Shown: in pieces, positions 20,167 to 32,916 of the stretch
How the letters are laid out: each line of letters starts with the position of its first letter
Position numbering within the stretch: position 1 is the stretch's first letter
Assembly: GCA_963698255.1 (NCBI GenBank)
Contig: CAVOQD010000008.1
Span: 124,001 to 188,000 of the forward strand
Reading direction: 5' to 3'
Source of the DNA: JAWKOK01 sp963698255
GTDB lineage: Bacteria > Chloroflexota > Anaerolineae > Caldilineales > Caldilineaceae
DNA: 64,000 nucleotides
Made by a program: the position numbers and the translations under genes
The notes under the pieces: model-generated
What the model saw: the letters and a program-made list of their open reading frames with translations, nothing else
Told to the model about the DNA's origin: nothing
The model's database searches: none

Positions 20167-21153
20167 CTACTTGAAGAAGACCACCAGCAGCGACGTGATG
20201 ATCATGTAGCCGATGCCGATGGGCAGCAGTGTCTTCCATGAAAAGCGCATCAACTGGTCGTAGCGTGGGCGACCCAGGCTGGCACGCACCCAGATGAAGA
20301 GGAAGAGCAGCAGGATGACCTTGACCGCCAACACAAATGGGCCGATCCAGACGACGTCGGAGAAGATGCCGAAGGGCAGCCGGTATCCGCCAAAGAAGAG
20401 CGTGGCCATGATGGCGCTGGTGGTGATCATGTTGATGTACTCTGCCATGAAGAAGAGCGCAAACTTGATGCCGCCATATTCGGTCTGGAAGCCGGCGACC
20501 AGCTCGTTCTCGGTTTCCGGCAGGTCAAACGGGCTGCGGTTGGTCTCGGCCAGGATGCAGATGAAGAAGAGCGGGAACATGACCCAAAGCCAGATCCATT
20601 CCCACCAGGCTCGTCCTGTTTCCAGCAACTGCACCAGACTGAAACTGCCGGCCAGCATCAGGATGCTGACCAGGAACATGCCCAGCGGCAGTTCGTAGGA
20701 GATCATCTGCGCCGATGAGCGCAACGCGCCCAGCAGCGAGTAGTTGTTGTTGCTGCTCCAGCCGGCCAGAATGATGCCGTAGGCCTCAACGCCGGCAATC
20801 GCCAGAATCCAGAGGAAGCCGATGTTGACGTCGGCCATGGCCGGCACGCCGTGGGCGACCGGAATCACCGCCCAGATGATCAGGGCCGGAACCAGGGCCA
20901 GGATCGGGGCCAGCACATAGACCGGCTTGTCCACATGATCCGGGATGAACTCTTCCTTGAAGATCGCCTTGACCGCGTCGGCAATCGGCTGAAGCAAGCC
21001 CTTGGGGCCGGCCCGATTGGGACCATACCTGGCGTGGAAGCGCGCAAGCAACTTGCGCTCATACCAGGTCAGGTAGGCGAACCCGGTCAGCAGCACGACG
21101 ATGAGCGCCAATGCACGCAGAACCGATAGTGCGACTATGTTAAACCAATCCAT
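20167..21153 (-). CDS. nuoH: NADH-quinone oxidoreductase subunit H
   Basis: 328 undamaged residues with eight or more helices. It has RFHARYGPNRAGPKGLLQPI, the quinone-chamber loop ETNRSPFDLPETENELVAGF and TEYGGIKFALFFMAEYINM, all canonical. NuoH forms the quinone-binding cavity with NuoB and NuoD at the base of the peripheral arm. It lies 173 bases downstream of nuoG, a gap that contains a degenerate GAGGAATCTTTGTC-type repeat (about 21205-21285). Confidence 0.96.
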   Translation of the reverse strand: MDWFNIVALSVLRALALIVVLLTGFAYLTWYERKLLARFHARYGPNRAGPKGLLQPIADAVKAIFKEEFIPDHVDKPVYVLAPILALVPALIIWAVIPVAHGVPAMADVNIGFLWILAIAGVEAYGIILAGWSSNNNYSLLGALRSSAQMISYELPLGMFLVSILMLAGSFSLVQLLETGRAWWEWIWLWVMFPLFFICILAETNRSPFDLPETENELVAGFQTEYGGIKFALFFMAEYINMITTSAIMATLFFGGYRLPFGIFSDVVWIGPFVLAVKVILLLFLFIWVRASLGRPRYDQLMRFSWKTLLPIGIGYMIITSLLVVFFK

Positions 21154-21204
21154 AACGTGTATCCGTTCGCTGAATTGTCAATTGCCGACGGATGCGATGC
21201 GACG

Positions 21205-21285
21205 AGGAATCTTTGTCATTTGCGACCTCAAGATTGCTCTGTCGCTCACCACGGTCATGTCGGAACAACATAGTCATGAAGTCAC
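21205..21285. repeat. Degenerate 'GAGGAATCT...AAGATT' intergenic repeat
   Basis: The nuoG-nuoH gap reads GACGAGGAATCTTTGTCATT, then a partly inverted CTCAAGATTGCTCTGTCGC and CACGGTCATGTCGGAACAAC. It resembles the element family seen at 28987-29086 and 49945-49976 and looks like a decayed copy. No gene is visible. Confidence 0.4.
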
Positions 21286-21326
21286 TCGATTGTCATCAAC
21301 GATCTAGCAATTCACGGTCAGCTCGT

Positions 21327-23912
21327 TCAATGATTCAGTCGACGTTGTCGGCTGGCGACGACACGTACCGCCGCCGTGTTCTTTCCGTTCAACAGCGCGC
21401 CTACTGGCGTCTGAGGCAGACTTTCGGGCATCCAGGCCGTGCCGCGTTGGACCCTGTCACTCAGCGCTGCCGATGCGTTGAGCGCTCCATAGGGGCTGGC
21501 GACCACAACAGCGTCACTGTCGGCGATCCCCAACTCGGCGGCATCATCGGGATTCAGTTTGACCGTGGGGCCAAAGGCCATGTTGTGCATCTGAGCCGTG
21601 AGCGCAAACAGATTGCCGCTGTCGTAGGCGACTGTGCCCGTGACCAGTTGCAGCGGATAGCGCTCATCGTCGGTCATCGGCGACTGCTCGGCCTTGCGAT
21701 AGGTCGGGTCGTGGTCGCACTTGGGCGGCATCCCACTGCAACCCTTGATCGCCAAGCGCCTCCCAGGTCAGTCCCGCATAGATGGGAACGGCCTGCGTGA
21801 TCTCGGCGGTGACATCTCGAACCGACGTGTAGGACCAGTTGGTGTCGAAGTGGCTGGCCAGGTGATCGATGATCATCCAGTCCGGCGCTGCCTTGCTCGC
21901 CGGATTGGTCACCGCCTTGGGCGCACGCTGCACGCGGCGCTCGACGTTGGTGAAGGTGCCGTCGCTCTCGGCCCAACTGACGGCCGGCAGCACCACATCG
22001 GCTTTGGCCGCCGTCTCGGTCAGGAAGAGTTCCTGCACGACCAGAAAGTCGAGATTGTCCAGGTTCTCCGCCCAGGTCGGGCGCTCGCTGGCCGGGTCGG
22101 CGCCCATGATGTAGAGGGCGGTGATTTCGTCGCCGGCGCTCTCCAGCATCTGCTCGTAGCTTTTGCCGGGTGCTGTGGGCAATTGGGCGCTCCACAATGC
22201 TTCCAGGCGTTGGCGTGCTTCTGCATCGTCAAGCGAAGCATGGCCGGGCAGCTTGTTGGGCAGCACGCCCATGTCGCGGCTGCCCTGGCTGTTGGCATCC
22301 AGACCGATGTAGGCCAGGCGTTCGTAGTGGCCGGTGACCATGGACAGATTGGTGAGGCCGTCGAGCATTTCGCCGCCGCCCTCGCCCTTGGCCGCCATGG
22401 GGCCGTAGGCAATCAGTGCGCTGTCGCTATTGGCCAGCAGCGTGGCAGCCTCGCGCACTGCGTCGACGTCCACGCCGCAGAAATCGCGCAACACTTCGTC
22501 GGTGGCATCTTCCACCAGCTTGGCGACGCGTTCCTTGCTTTCGCCGGAGGCCTCAAGCGCCAGACGGGTCAGCCCGTTGAGCAGGGTGACTTCCGTGCCC
22601 GGCTTGTAGCCCAAATAGGGGCCGTCGTAGCGGGTCAATTCAATCTCGCGCGGGTGGGCGATGATCAGCTTGACGCCGCCGCGGCAGTACCGCCCGCTTC
22701 AGATGCAGATCCAGGATCGGCAATTCCTCGCTGGGATCGATGCCCATCAGGAAGATGACATCGACCTTGGGATCGGGACCGTACTGGGGCTTCATGATGT
22801 CGGCCAGGGCCGGCAGTCCGGTGGCCAGGGCCGCCACATCGCCGCCGTTGCGGTGATCGACGTTGTTTGTGCCGATGGCCTGGCGCAGTGAAGCGCTGGA
22901 AGAGGTAGTTGCTCTCATTGCTCAGCTTGGTGCTGCCGATGCCGCCGATGGCGTCGGCGCCGTGCTGCTCCTTGGCCTTGCTCAGACCGTCGGCCACGGC
23001 CTGGAGGGCTTCGCTCCAAGACGCCGGCTGCAGTTCGCCGTCCTTGCGCACCAGCGGCATGGTCAGGCGATCTTCGCTGTTGACCCACTCATAGGCGAAG
23101 CGCGTCTTGTCCGCGATCCACTGGTCGTTGACCTGCATGTTCTCGCGGCCGACGATGCGCCGGATCTTGTGGCTGCGGGTGTCGATGCGCAGGTTGTCGC
23201 CGGTCGAGAAATGGGGGTCGATGCTCGGCGTGCGCTCGACCTGCCAGGGTCGATAGGCGAAGCGGGCGACCTTGTTGGTCAGCGCGCCGACCGGGCAGAT
23301 GTCAATGATGTTGCCGCCGGTCTTGGCATCGACCGGCTGGCCCGGCTGGATGTCGATGATCGTTTCGCCGCCGCGGTCGAAAAGCTCAAGCTGGTGCTTG
23401 TCCTCCCACTCGTCCAGATAGCGGATGCAGCGCCAGCAGACCACGCAGCGTTCCTGATCGAGCACGATGGTGTCGGAGATGTCATAGTGCTTGTTCTTGT
23501 GCCGCTTGGCCTCGACCACCTCGCTGAAGCCGGTACCGTAGCGCATGGTCTGATCCTGCAACGGGCATTCGCCGCCCTTGTCGCAGATGGGGCAGTCCAG
23601 CGGATGGTTGAGCAGGATGAAGGCCAGATTGGCCTCTTGGGTCGCCTTGACCTGCTCGGTCTCGGTGCTCACGACCATGCCCTCGGCCACGGGCACGGAA
23701 CAGGCCGTCATCAGCATGGGGCCGCGGCTGCGCGGTCCGGGGATGTCGATCTCGACCAGACACATGCGGCAACAGGCAACCGGATCGAGCTTGGGGTGGC
23801 TGCAAAAGACCGGAATCTCGATATTCAGTTTGGCGGCTGCATCTACGACCAGCGTGCCCTTGGGAACACTGGTCTCTTTGCCGTCGATGGTCAGCGTGAC
23901 TTGATCAGTCAT
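21327..23912 (-). CDS. nuoG: NADH-quinone oxidoreductase subunit G (three frameshifts)
   Basis: It starts MTDQVTLTIDGKETSVPKGT. The 2Fe-2S motif is CSHPKLDPVACCRMCLVEI, the His-ligated 4Fe-4S motif is HPLDCPICDKGGECPLQ, and a further ferredoxin-like CVVCWRC...DICPVGAL follows. The molybdopterin-oxidoreductase-type body comes next (HKIRRIVGRENMQVNDQWIA, then TNNVDHRNGGDVAAL). Breaks lie near 22893, 22686 and 21730; the last two are repaired by removing one C. The C-terminus has the small beta domain with LVTGTVAYDSGNLFALTAQM. Restored length about 861 residues. It is the electron-wire subunit of the NADH module. Confidence 0.94.
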
Positions 23913-23971
23913 AGCGTTGGTTCTCAACCTTAAGTATCTGCACGAAAAACGACGTTCGAAAAATTCGTTGT

Positions 23972-23987
23972 GACGGCTGAAGCCGCC
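23972..23987. repeat. Short GGCGGCTTCAGCCGTC palindrome
   Basis: In the 86-base nuoF-nuoG gap, GACGGCTGAAGCCGCC is a near-perfect palindrome of the kind seen repeatedly between genes in GC-rich genomes. There is no T-run. Its role is unknown. Confidence 0.35.
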
Positions 23988-23998
23988 ACACCGGTACC

Positions 23999-25974
<1,976 letters not shown>

Positions 25975-25991
25975 GACTTATTCCTGATTAA

Positions 25992-26043
25992 ATAGACCGC
26001 GGATTTGGCGGATTAGGCGGATTATCGCGGATTATTTCTCAGA
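25992..26043. repeat. Left arm of inverted repeat flanking the GxxExxY cassette
   Basis: ATAGACCGCGGATTTGGC and the following GATTAGGCG blocks match the reverse complement of 26456-26504 almost throughout. The arm contains the ATCCGC/GGCGGATT periodicity of well-known dispersed intergenic repeats. It lies 17 bases upstream of nuoE and supplies a stop codon (26022-26024) to the GxxExxY gene. Confidence 0.8.
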
Positions 26044-26425
26044 TGTTTCTTCTTGGCATTGCTGAAGTATCGACGCTTGAAAGTCGCTTCAGGGCCAAAA
26101 TTGAAGACGAACCCAACTTCACACGTCGTCGCCTTTAAGTAGTTCATCAGTTGGGCCGTATGTGCATCTGCTATGGCTTCGGCGGCCTTCAGCTCAGAAT
26201 GACCGCATTCTCTATCAGTAGATCTGCAAAGTAGTCACCAACAACGGTTCCCTGGAAATAGACCTGAATGCGTTGCTGCTGGTCAACCCTTAGTCCACGT
26301 TACTTCTCAACTCCAGAGCAAACGCGTTTTCGTACACTTTCTCCAAGAAACCCATACCCGAGATCGTTATATACGTCGAAAATAGGCGCCAATTATCTCG
26401 TCCTGGTCAGTTCAGCATGCTTCAT
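26022..26425 (-). pseudogene. GxxExxY family protein, broken by several frameshifts
   Basis: The minus strand encodes, in pieces, MKHAEL...DEIIGAYF, then DVYNDLGYGFL, then EKVYENAFALELRS, LRVDQQQRIQVYFQGTVVGD, YFADLLIENAVI, ELKAAEAIADAHTAQLMNYL and KATTCEVGFVFNFGPEATFK. GFLEKVY is the family's namesake G-x-x-E-x-x-Y motif. The family (about 125 residues) is of unknown function. At least four shifts are needed, including one that is not a simple one-base addition (26195-26205). It may be a true pseudogene or a gene hit by the same errors as its neighbours. It is flanked by near-perfect inverted repeats inside the nuo operon. Confidence 0.85.
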
Positions 26426-26455
26426 GATTCGTCACTTTCAGGGGCAAAGCTCAAA

Positions 26456-26504
26456 TCAGAAAAATCCGTGCAGATTCGCCTAATCAGCCAAATCCGCGGT
26501 CTAT
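26456..26504. repeat. Right arm of inverted repeat flanking the GxxExxY cassette
   Basis: Reads GATTCGCCTAATCAGCCAAA then TCCGCGGTCTAT, the reverse complement of the left arm with only a few mismatches. It overlaps the last bases of nuoCD, whose TAG stop (26503-26501) lies within the arm. Confidence 0.8.
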
Positions 26505-28336
26505 CGATCCACCTCTCCCAAGACAATGTCGATCGATCCAATATTCGTCACAACATCCGAGAGCATGTGGCCGCGGCTCATCTTGCTGATGGCGTACAGG
26601 TTGTTGAAGCTGGGGCCACGCACGTGCAGACGGTAGGGCTTGCCGGAGCCGTCGCTGTAGATGAAGAAGCCGAGTTCCCCCTTGCTGGCTTCGATGCCGT
26701 GATACATCATGCCGGGCGGCACCTGGAAGCCTTCGGTCACCAATTTGAAGTGGTGGATCAGCGATTCCATGCTGACGTCCAGCTCGGCACGCGGCGGCAG
26801 GCTGACCTTGCGATCCTCGCTCTTGTATGGGCCGTCCGGCAGTTTGGCCACGGCCTGTTTGATGATGCGCAGGCTCTGGCGCATCTCTTCCATGCGGATC
26901 AGATAGCGTCCGTAACAATCGCCACGGTCGCTGACCGGCACGTCGAACTCGTAGTTCTCATAGCCGCCGTAGGGCATGTCTCGACGCAGATCCCAGTCGA
27001 CGCCGCTGCCGCGCAACATTGGACCGGTCATGCCCATGTTGATGGCCTCTTCCCGGCTCAGATAGCCGATGCCTTCCAGCCGTTCCTGCCAGAGCGGAAC
27101 GTCGGTGAGCATGTCTTCGTAGTCATCGATGTAGCCGGGCATAACGTTGAGAAAATCTTCCAGTTCCGTCAGGAAAGCGGGCGGCAGATCTTTCCAGACG
27201 CCGCCGACGCGGATGTAGCTGACGGTCAGGCGGGCGCCGCAGGCCATCTCGAACAGATCGAGGATGCGTTCACGCTCGCGCGTCGCATACATAAGCAGAC
27301 TCATGCCGGTGCCGGACACATCCAGCACATGGGTGGCCAGCCACATCAGGTGCGAGGCCAGGCGTTGCAACTCGCTCATGATGATGCGGATGGTCTGGGC
27401 GCGTACGGGAATCTCCAGACCGAGCAACTTCTCGACGGCCAACACATAGCCGAAGTTGTTGTTCATGCCGGAGATGTAGTCCATGCGGTCGGTGTAGTAG
27501 ACAAAATCCTTGTAGCGTTTGTTTTCGCCCGTCTTTTCGAAGCCGCTGTGCAGGAACCCGACGTCAGGGTCCACATTGACAATATTTTCGCCGTCCAGTT
27601 CGACGACCAGGCGCAGCACGCCGTGGGTGCTGGGATGGTGGGGACCCATGTTGATGATCATGTTCTGTCGATCCATGCCCGGCGGCAGGGCGGGCGGCTC
27701 GCTCAGCGCCGGCAAGATCTGCGTGCCCAGGGAATCGAACTGGGGATCGTCCCACGTCAAGCTGAAGGGAACCTCCTCACCGCCCAGCGGAACATCCTTG
27801 CGCAGCGGATGATTGGGCCATTTTGGCGGCATGAGAATGCGTCGTGGATCGGGATGTCCGTCAAAGTTGATGCCCATCAGGTCCATGACTTCGCGTTCGG
27901 GCCAATTGGCTGCCGCAAAGACCGAGGACAGTGACGGCGCGGTGGGCGTATCGTCGTCGGCCAAAGGGCAGACAACCATCAGATGTTTTCCGCGCAGGAG
28001 CGAGCGGAACTGGTAGACAGTAGAGAAGCGCTTGTTTTCGCCGGTGGTAGGCAATTGAGATGCATCGACGGAGGAGACATCGGCCAGCATCTCATAGGCC
28101 AGTTTCTGGTCGTCGCGCAGAAATGTCGCCAGTTCGACCAGCCGTTCCGGCTTCACATAGACAATCTGTAAACCTTGCTCTTGGCCGGCAGCCAGGATGT
28201 CATCGCCAAAACGCTCGACGATGCGGGCAGTGTCTTCGGTCTCGCCCGCGGGGAGGGGGGCAAGCGCCGGAATGGATGGATTGTTCAGCCCCGGCAAGGT
28301 CTCGAAATCTCGATGAAGCGGCGAGACATTCAGCAT
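26501..28336 (-). CDS. nuoCD: Fused NADH-quinone oxidoreductase subunit C/D
   Basis: 611 undamaged residues. The C part (about 1-200) has WPEREVMDLMGINFDGHPDP and RILMPPKWPNHPLRKD. The D part begins around NMIINMGPHHPSTHGVLRL with the quinone-site His, followed by VDVGF-type VNVDPDVGFLHSGFEKT, and ends VVTNIGSIDIVLGEVDR. CD fusion is known in several lineages. It couples quinone reduction to the membrane arm. The start lies 12 bases downstream of nuoB. Confidence 0.96.
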   Translation of the reverse strand: MLNVSPLHRDFETLPGLNNPSIPALAPLPAGETEDTARIVERFGDDILAAGQEQGLQIVYVKPERLVELATFLRDDQKLAYEMLADVSSVDASQLPTTGENKRFSTVYQFRSLLRGKHLMVVCPLADDDTPTAPSLSSVFAAANWPEREVMDLMGINFDGHPDPRRILMPPKWPNHPLRKDVPLGGEEVPFSLTWDDPQFDSLGTQILPALSEPPALPPGMDRQNMIINMGPHHPSTHGVLRLVVELDGENIVNVDPDVGFLHSGFEKTGENKRYKDFVYYTDRMDYISGMNNNFGYVLAVEKLLGLEIPVRAQTIRIIMSELQRLASHLMWLATHVLDVSGTGMSLLMYATRERERILDLFEMACGARLTVSYIRVGGVWKDLPPAFLTELEDFLNVMPGYIDDYEDMLTDVPLWQERLEGIGYLSREEAINMGMTGPMLRGSGVDWDLRRDMPYGGYENYEFDVPVSDRGDCYGRYLIRMEEMRQSLRIIKQAVAKLPDGPYKSEDRKVSLPPRAELDVSMESLIHHFKLVTEGFQVPPGMMYHGIEASKGELGFFIYSDGSGKPYRLHVRGPSFNNLYAISKMSRGHMLSDVVTNIGSIDIVLGEVDR

Positions 28337-28348
28337 GGCGTGCTCCGT

Positions 28349-28894
<546 letters not shown>

Positions 28895-29201
28895 GCGTTG
28901 ACCTCGTTCAAGCAAAATTCAATCAAATCGGTGCATCAAAAAACGACTAATGGAAAATACCGAAACCGTGGCGCCAAACGTAAATCAGTAGTTCACGATT
29001 GAGTGAAAAACGAGATTCTTCGCTGGCCATTTGCCGGAGTGACGTGTTCGAAAATACCCACTCAGAATGACAAATCGTGAACTACTGTAAATATCTAACC
29101 GTTTATATCCGCTACTATGTGTCCTGCACGTGTGCGTCGTCACCCTCAAACGCAACGGTGCGCCAATTCCCGCCAACGCGAATCGGCCTGCGCCGATCCC
29201 C
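28895..29201. other. nuoA-nuoB gap holding an inverted-repeat element
   Basis: 307 bases without a gene. The centre is occupied by the 100-base repeat at 28987-29086. The rest (28906-28986 and 29087-29201) shows no recognisable signal apart from the nuoB ribosome-binding site. Confidence 0.6.
28987..29086. repeat. 100-base element with perfect 14-base terminal inverted repeats
   Basis: AGTAGTTCACGATT at 28987-29000 is exactly inverted at 29073-29086 (AATCGTGAACTACT). The interior has GAGATTCTTCGC and CTCAGAATGAC, the pattern of common 'GAGATTC...CTCAGAATGAC' intergenic repeats. Size and ends fit a non-autonomous MITE-like element or a repeat hairpin inside the nuo operon. Confidence 0.65.
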
Positions 29202-29558
29202 TCACTCCCAATCCAGAGCGCCCTTCTTCCATTCGTAGATCAGGCCGACAATCAACACGATCAGAAAAAAGCTCATCGGGATGAGGGCCAGAACACGCAG
29301 ATCCTGTAGTACCACTGCCCACGGATAGAGGAAAATGACCTCGATGTCGAACAGGAGAAAGAGCATGGCAACCAGGTAGTATTTGATGGGGAAACGGCGT
29401 CGAGCATCACCGAACGGAATGATGCCCGATTCATAGGGTTCACGTTTCTGCTTATTGTCGCGATGAGGACCAAAAAAAATCGGAAAGACAACGGCAATGG
29501 CGGCAAATCCGATTGCAACCAAGATGAGGACCAGTAGAGGAAGATAATCTATCGCCAC
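29202..29558 (-). CDS. nuoA: NADH-quinone oxidoreductase subunit A (first gene of complete operon)
   Basis: The start is GTG 29558 (MAIDYLPLLVLILVAIGFAA) because AAAGGTG lies six bases upstream; a longer frame to 29612 adds an unlikely polar stretch. 118 residues, three helices, with the conserved loop KREPYESGIIPFGDARRRFP and LLFDIEVIFLYPW. NuoA contacts NuoH near the quinone site. It is divergent from the nuoA of the second operon across 607 bases. Confidence 0.95.
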   Translation of the reverse strand: MAIDYLPLLVLILVAIGFAAIAVVFPIFFGPHRDNKQKREPYESGIIPFGDARRRFPIKYYLVAMLFLLFDIEVIFLYPWAVVLQDLRVLALIPMSFFLIVLIVGLIYEWKKGALDWE

Positions 29559-29636
29559 AAATTCACCTTTTGATATGTGCCAAGTAAAACATTGACCCAA
29601 CACGGTCTCCATGTTGAGTCAAAAAGGCACGCCAAT

Positions 29637-29650
29637 GTACGATATCGTAC
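29637..29650. promoter_or_regulatory. Perfect palindrome GTACGATATCGTAC, possible operator
   Basis: A 14-base perfect palindrome 79 bases upstream of the nuoA GTG start in the divergent control region. Size and symmetry suit a dimeric regulator. No matching factor can be named. Confidence 0.35.
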
Positions 29651-29852
29651 TTTGTTGACCGTCGTTAATTTGGTGTTTGTCGTAGGCCCATATGGACCTC
29701 ACGAGATGTGATTTCTTCGTGCATGTTCCGGTTGACGATTTTAGCACGAAGGGAATGGGCTGTCAATTTGGCCCAGGTTTTTTGTGAAATATGGAACTAG
29801 GCAATGGGCGACGAACAGGGTGTCGAATAAGGCTGATTTGTCCCCCTTTTTT

Positions 29853-29881
29853 TTGTCGCCCCCAATTGGCTATGTTACAAT
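29853..29881 (+). promoter_or_regulatory. Sigma-70-type promoter for the membrane-arm nuo operon
   Basis: TTGTCG, exactly 17 bases, then TACAAT preceded by TGt (extended -10). A transcript from here would have a leader of about 280 bases before nuoA2. An additional TGCTATCAT at 29984-29992 could give a shorter one. Confidence 0.5.
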
Positions 29882-30165
29882 AGCCGCCGTTCGATTGTGT
29901 GATTTATTACAACTGCCCGCAGCGCGTCGCGACGTTCATCCGGCACTTTGGCCCTGTTGAACTTTCAGATCAAATCGCTAATGTGCTATCATAGCGGCGT
30001 GTTTGTACTTTTCTACACAAACAGCGCATGCAGAGCTTGCTGGTTCGCTCCAATCAGGGGCTGATCTTCACCGTGCGCGATCTCAGGTTCCACATTGTGT
30101 TTGACTATTATTTTGGTTGACACTACATATCTTTAAGTACGCGGTGCTGAACAGGAGTAAGTGAA

Positions 30166-30522
30166 ATGCTTCAGCAATATGCATTTATTCTGATTCTGAG
30201 TGCGCTTGCCTTCATTGTGCCTTTGTCTGCTGTGGCCATTGGTCACTTTCTTGGCCCACGGCGCCCCAATCCAATCAAGAACGCCACCTATGAGAGCGGT
30301 GTCGAGACGATTGGCGATACCTGGGTGCAGTTCCGTGCACAGTATTATCTGATTGGTCTGATCTTCCTGATCTTTGATGTCGAAGTGATCTTCCTCTTTC
30401 CGATTGCAGTGGCTTTCAAACAGCTTTCGCTCTTCTCGGTGGCGGCAACGATTACATTCGTCTTGATTTTGCTCCTGGGCCTGGTTCTGGAATGGCGTAA
30501 GGGCGCGCTTGAGTGGAAATAG
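30166..30522 (+). CDS. nuoA: Complex I-type subunit A of the second (membrane-arm) operon
   Basis: 118 residues, same length as the other NuoA but divergent in sequence: MLQQYAFILILSALAFIVPL, loop NPIKNATYESGVETIGDTWV, then IFLIFDVEVIFLFPIAVAFK. RBS AGGAG lies eight bases upstream of ATG. It is the first gene of an operon that has no subunit B, C, D, E, F, G or I. Confidence 0.94.
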   Translation: MLQQYAFILILSALAFIVPLSAVAIGHFLGPRRPNPIKNATYESGVETIGDTWVQFRAQYYLIGLIFLIFDVEVIFLFPIAVAFKQLSLFSVAATITFVLILLLGLVLEWRKGALEWK

Positions 30523-30554
30523 GCCAACGATAGCGAAACTGGGAGAATTGCGAT

Positions 30555-31776
<1,222 letters not shown>

Positions 31777-31847
31777 TATCTGTTGCCGAAAAATACCAGC
31801 CTTTTCAGAACGGCTTTTGGACTCATTCCAAGAAGAGGTTATCTGTT

Positions 31848-32381
31848 ATGCCTGATCCAACAGAATTGATGCAATATCTACCGACGTTTCAGCAGGTCGT
31901 ATTTGTGATGATTGCAGGCTTTGTCGCTGTCGCTGGGTTGGCGACCGTGTTTGCCGACAATCTCTTTCACAGCGCCCTGGGTTTGGTTGCAACGCTCTTT
32001 GGCGTGGCCGGCATCTTTGTGTTGCTGGAGGCCGAGTTTGTTGCGGTCAGCCAGGTGCTTGTCTATGTCGGCGCCATTTCCACCCTCATCACATTCGCGA
32101 TTATGTTGACACGTGGCATGATGTTCGGCCGTACGGCGGTTCGAAATCGCCAGTGGTTGGCGTCACTGCTGGTGACGGTCTTGTTCGGCCTGGCGGCCAT
32201 GGGCGTCGTCGCCAATATTGCCTGGCCGGCTGTCCCTGCGGAAATTACCGACGGCGAAGCGATTATTGCCGGCCTTGGTGAACTCTTCGTTACCATCTAT
32301 GTTGTACCCTTTATCATGCTGGCGCTGTTGTTGCTCGTCGCGTTGGCCGGGGCGCTCATGCTTGCACGTGACGAGCAGTAG
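31848..32381 (+). CDS. nuoJ: Complex I-type subunit J, second operon
   Basis: The start is ATG 31848 (MPDPTELMQYLPTFQQVVFV), with AGAGG nine bases upstream; a longer frame back to 31773 overlaps nuoH2 and looks non-coding. 177 residues with five helices. SALGLVATLFGVAGIFVLLE and SQVLVYVGAISTLITFAIML are the NuoJ signatures. It lacks the NuoJ1-type IIIYAGGIVIL wording but keeps the VYVGAI equivalent. Confidence 0.94.
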   Translation: MPDPTELMQYLPTFQQVVFVMIAGFVAVAGLATVFADNLFHSALGLVATLFGVAGIFVLLEAEFVAVSQVLVYVGAISTLITFAIMLTRGMMFGRTAVRNRQWLASLLVTVLFGLAAMGVVANIAWPAVPAEITDGEAIIAGLGELFVTIYVVPFIMLALLLLVALAGALMLARDEQ

Positions 32382-32483
32382 GGGCAAGTTTGCAGAGCGA
32401 GAGCGACGAGATCGGCTCGCTGCCTCATGAAAGGCGCACGAATTCATCTACAAGCAGATTGATTTGCTTTGGGAGAACGTCGA

Positions 32484-32795
32484 ATGGTTCCTCTAAACTG
32501 GTATTTGATGCTAGCCGCTTTCCTATTCAGTTGCGGTCTCTATGCGACCTTGGCAAGACGCAACGCGATCGCCGTGTTGATTGGTATTGAGTTGATGCTC
32601 AACTCCGTCAACATCAACTTGGTCGCATTCTGGCGCTACGGTGAAAACATCGATCAGTTGGCGGGCCAGGTCTTCGCGATTTTTGTCATTGCCATTGCGG
32701 CGGCAGAGGCAGCCGTCGGACTGGCCTTGATTATCTCGGTCTATCGCAATCGCGACACAATCAATTTGGATGAACTTGATACGTTGCAGGGTTAG
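32484..32795 (+). CDS. nuoK: Complex I-type subunit K, second operon
   Basis: 103 residues from ATG 32484 (MVPLNWYLMLAAFLFSCGLY) with GGGAG about nine bases upstream. Conserved acidic residues are in VLIGIELMLNSVNINLVAFW and AIAAAEAAVGLALIISVYRN. It has a slightly longer loop (GENIDQLAGQ) than the first NuoK. Confidence 0.95.
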   Translation: MVPLNWYLMLAAFLFSCGLYATLARRNAIAVLIGIELMLNSVNINLVAFWRYGENIDQLAGQVFAIFVIAIAAAEAAVGLALIISVYRNRDTINLDELDTLQG

Positions 32796-32916
32796 TGCAT
32801 CGGCCATCTTTGTGTGACGGGTCCACGAACTTGTTAGTGCCGATGCATGTAGGTTTCGCCAGGGAATAGCGAGTCGTCAATTCAAGATAGGCGGAACACT
32901 AGTTGGGTGTCAGTTG

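Larger units (their letters stand above)
29559..30165. other. Divergent control region between the two nuo operons
   Basis: 607 bases with no gene. It contains a 14-base perfect palindrome at 29637-29650 near the left operon, a strong plus-strand promoter at 29853-29881, a second extended -10 at 29984-29992, a third weaker candidate at 30101-30129 (TTGACT, 17 bases, TACATA), and the nuoA2 ribosome-binding site AGGAG at 30153-30157. I found no clear sigma-70 promoter for the minus-strand operon. Confidence 0.6.

Noticed and set aside
22863..23933. 356-residue plus-strand frame opposite nuoG
   Set aside because: Antisense of iron-sulfur motifs of nuoG; no family resemblance.
26022..26425. Reading the GxxExxY gene as a toxin or nuclease
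   Set aside because: The family is of unknown function and no catalytic motif can be defended from this damaged copy.
26417..27934. 505-residue plus-strand frame opposite nuoCD
   Set aside because: Same antisense effect; it even begins in the repeat arm. nuoCD is unmistakable on the minus strand.
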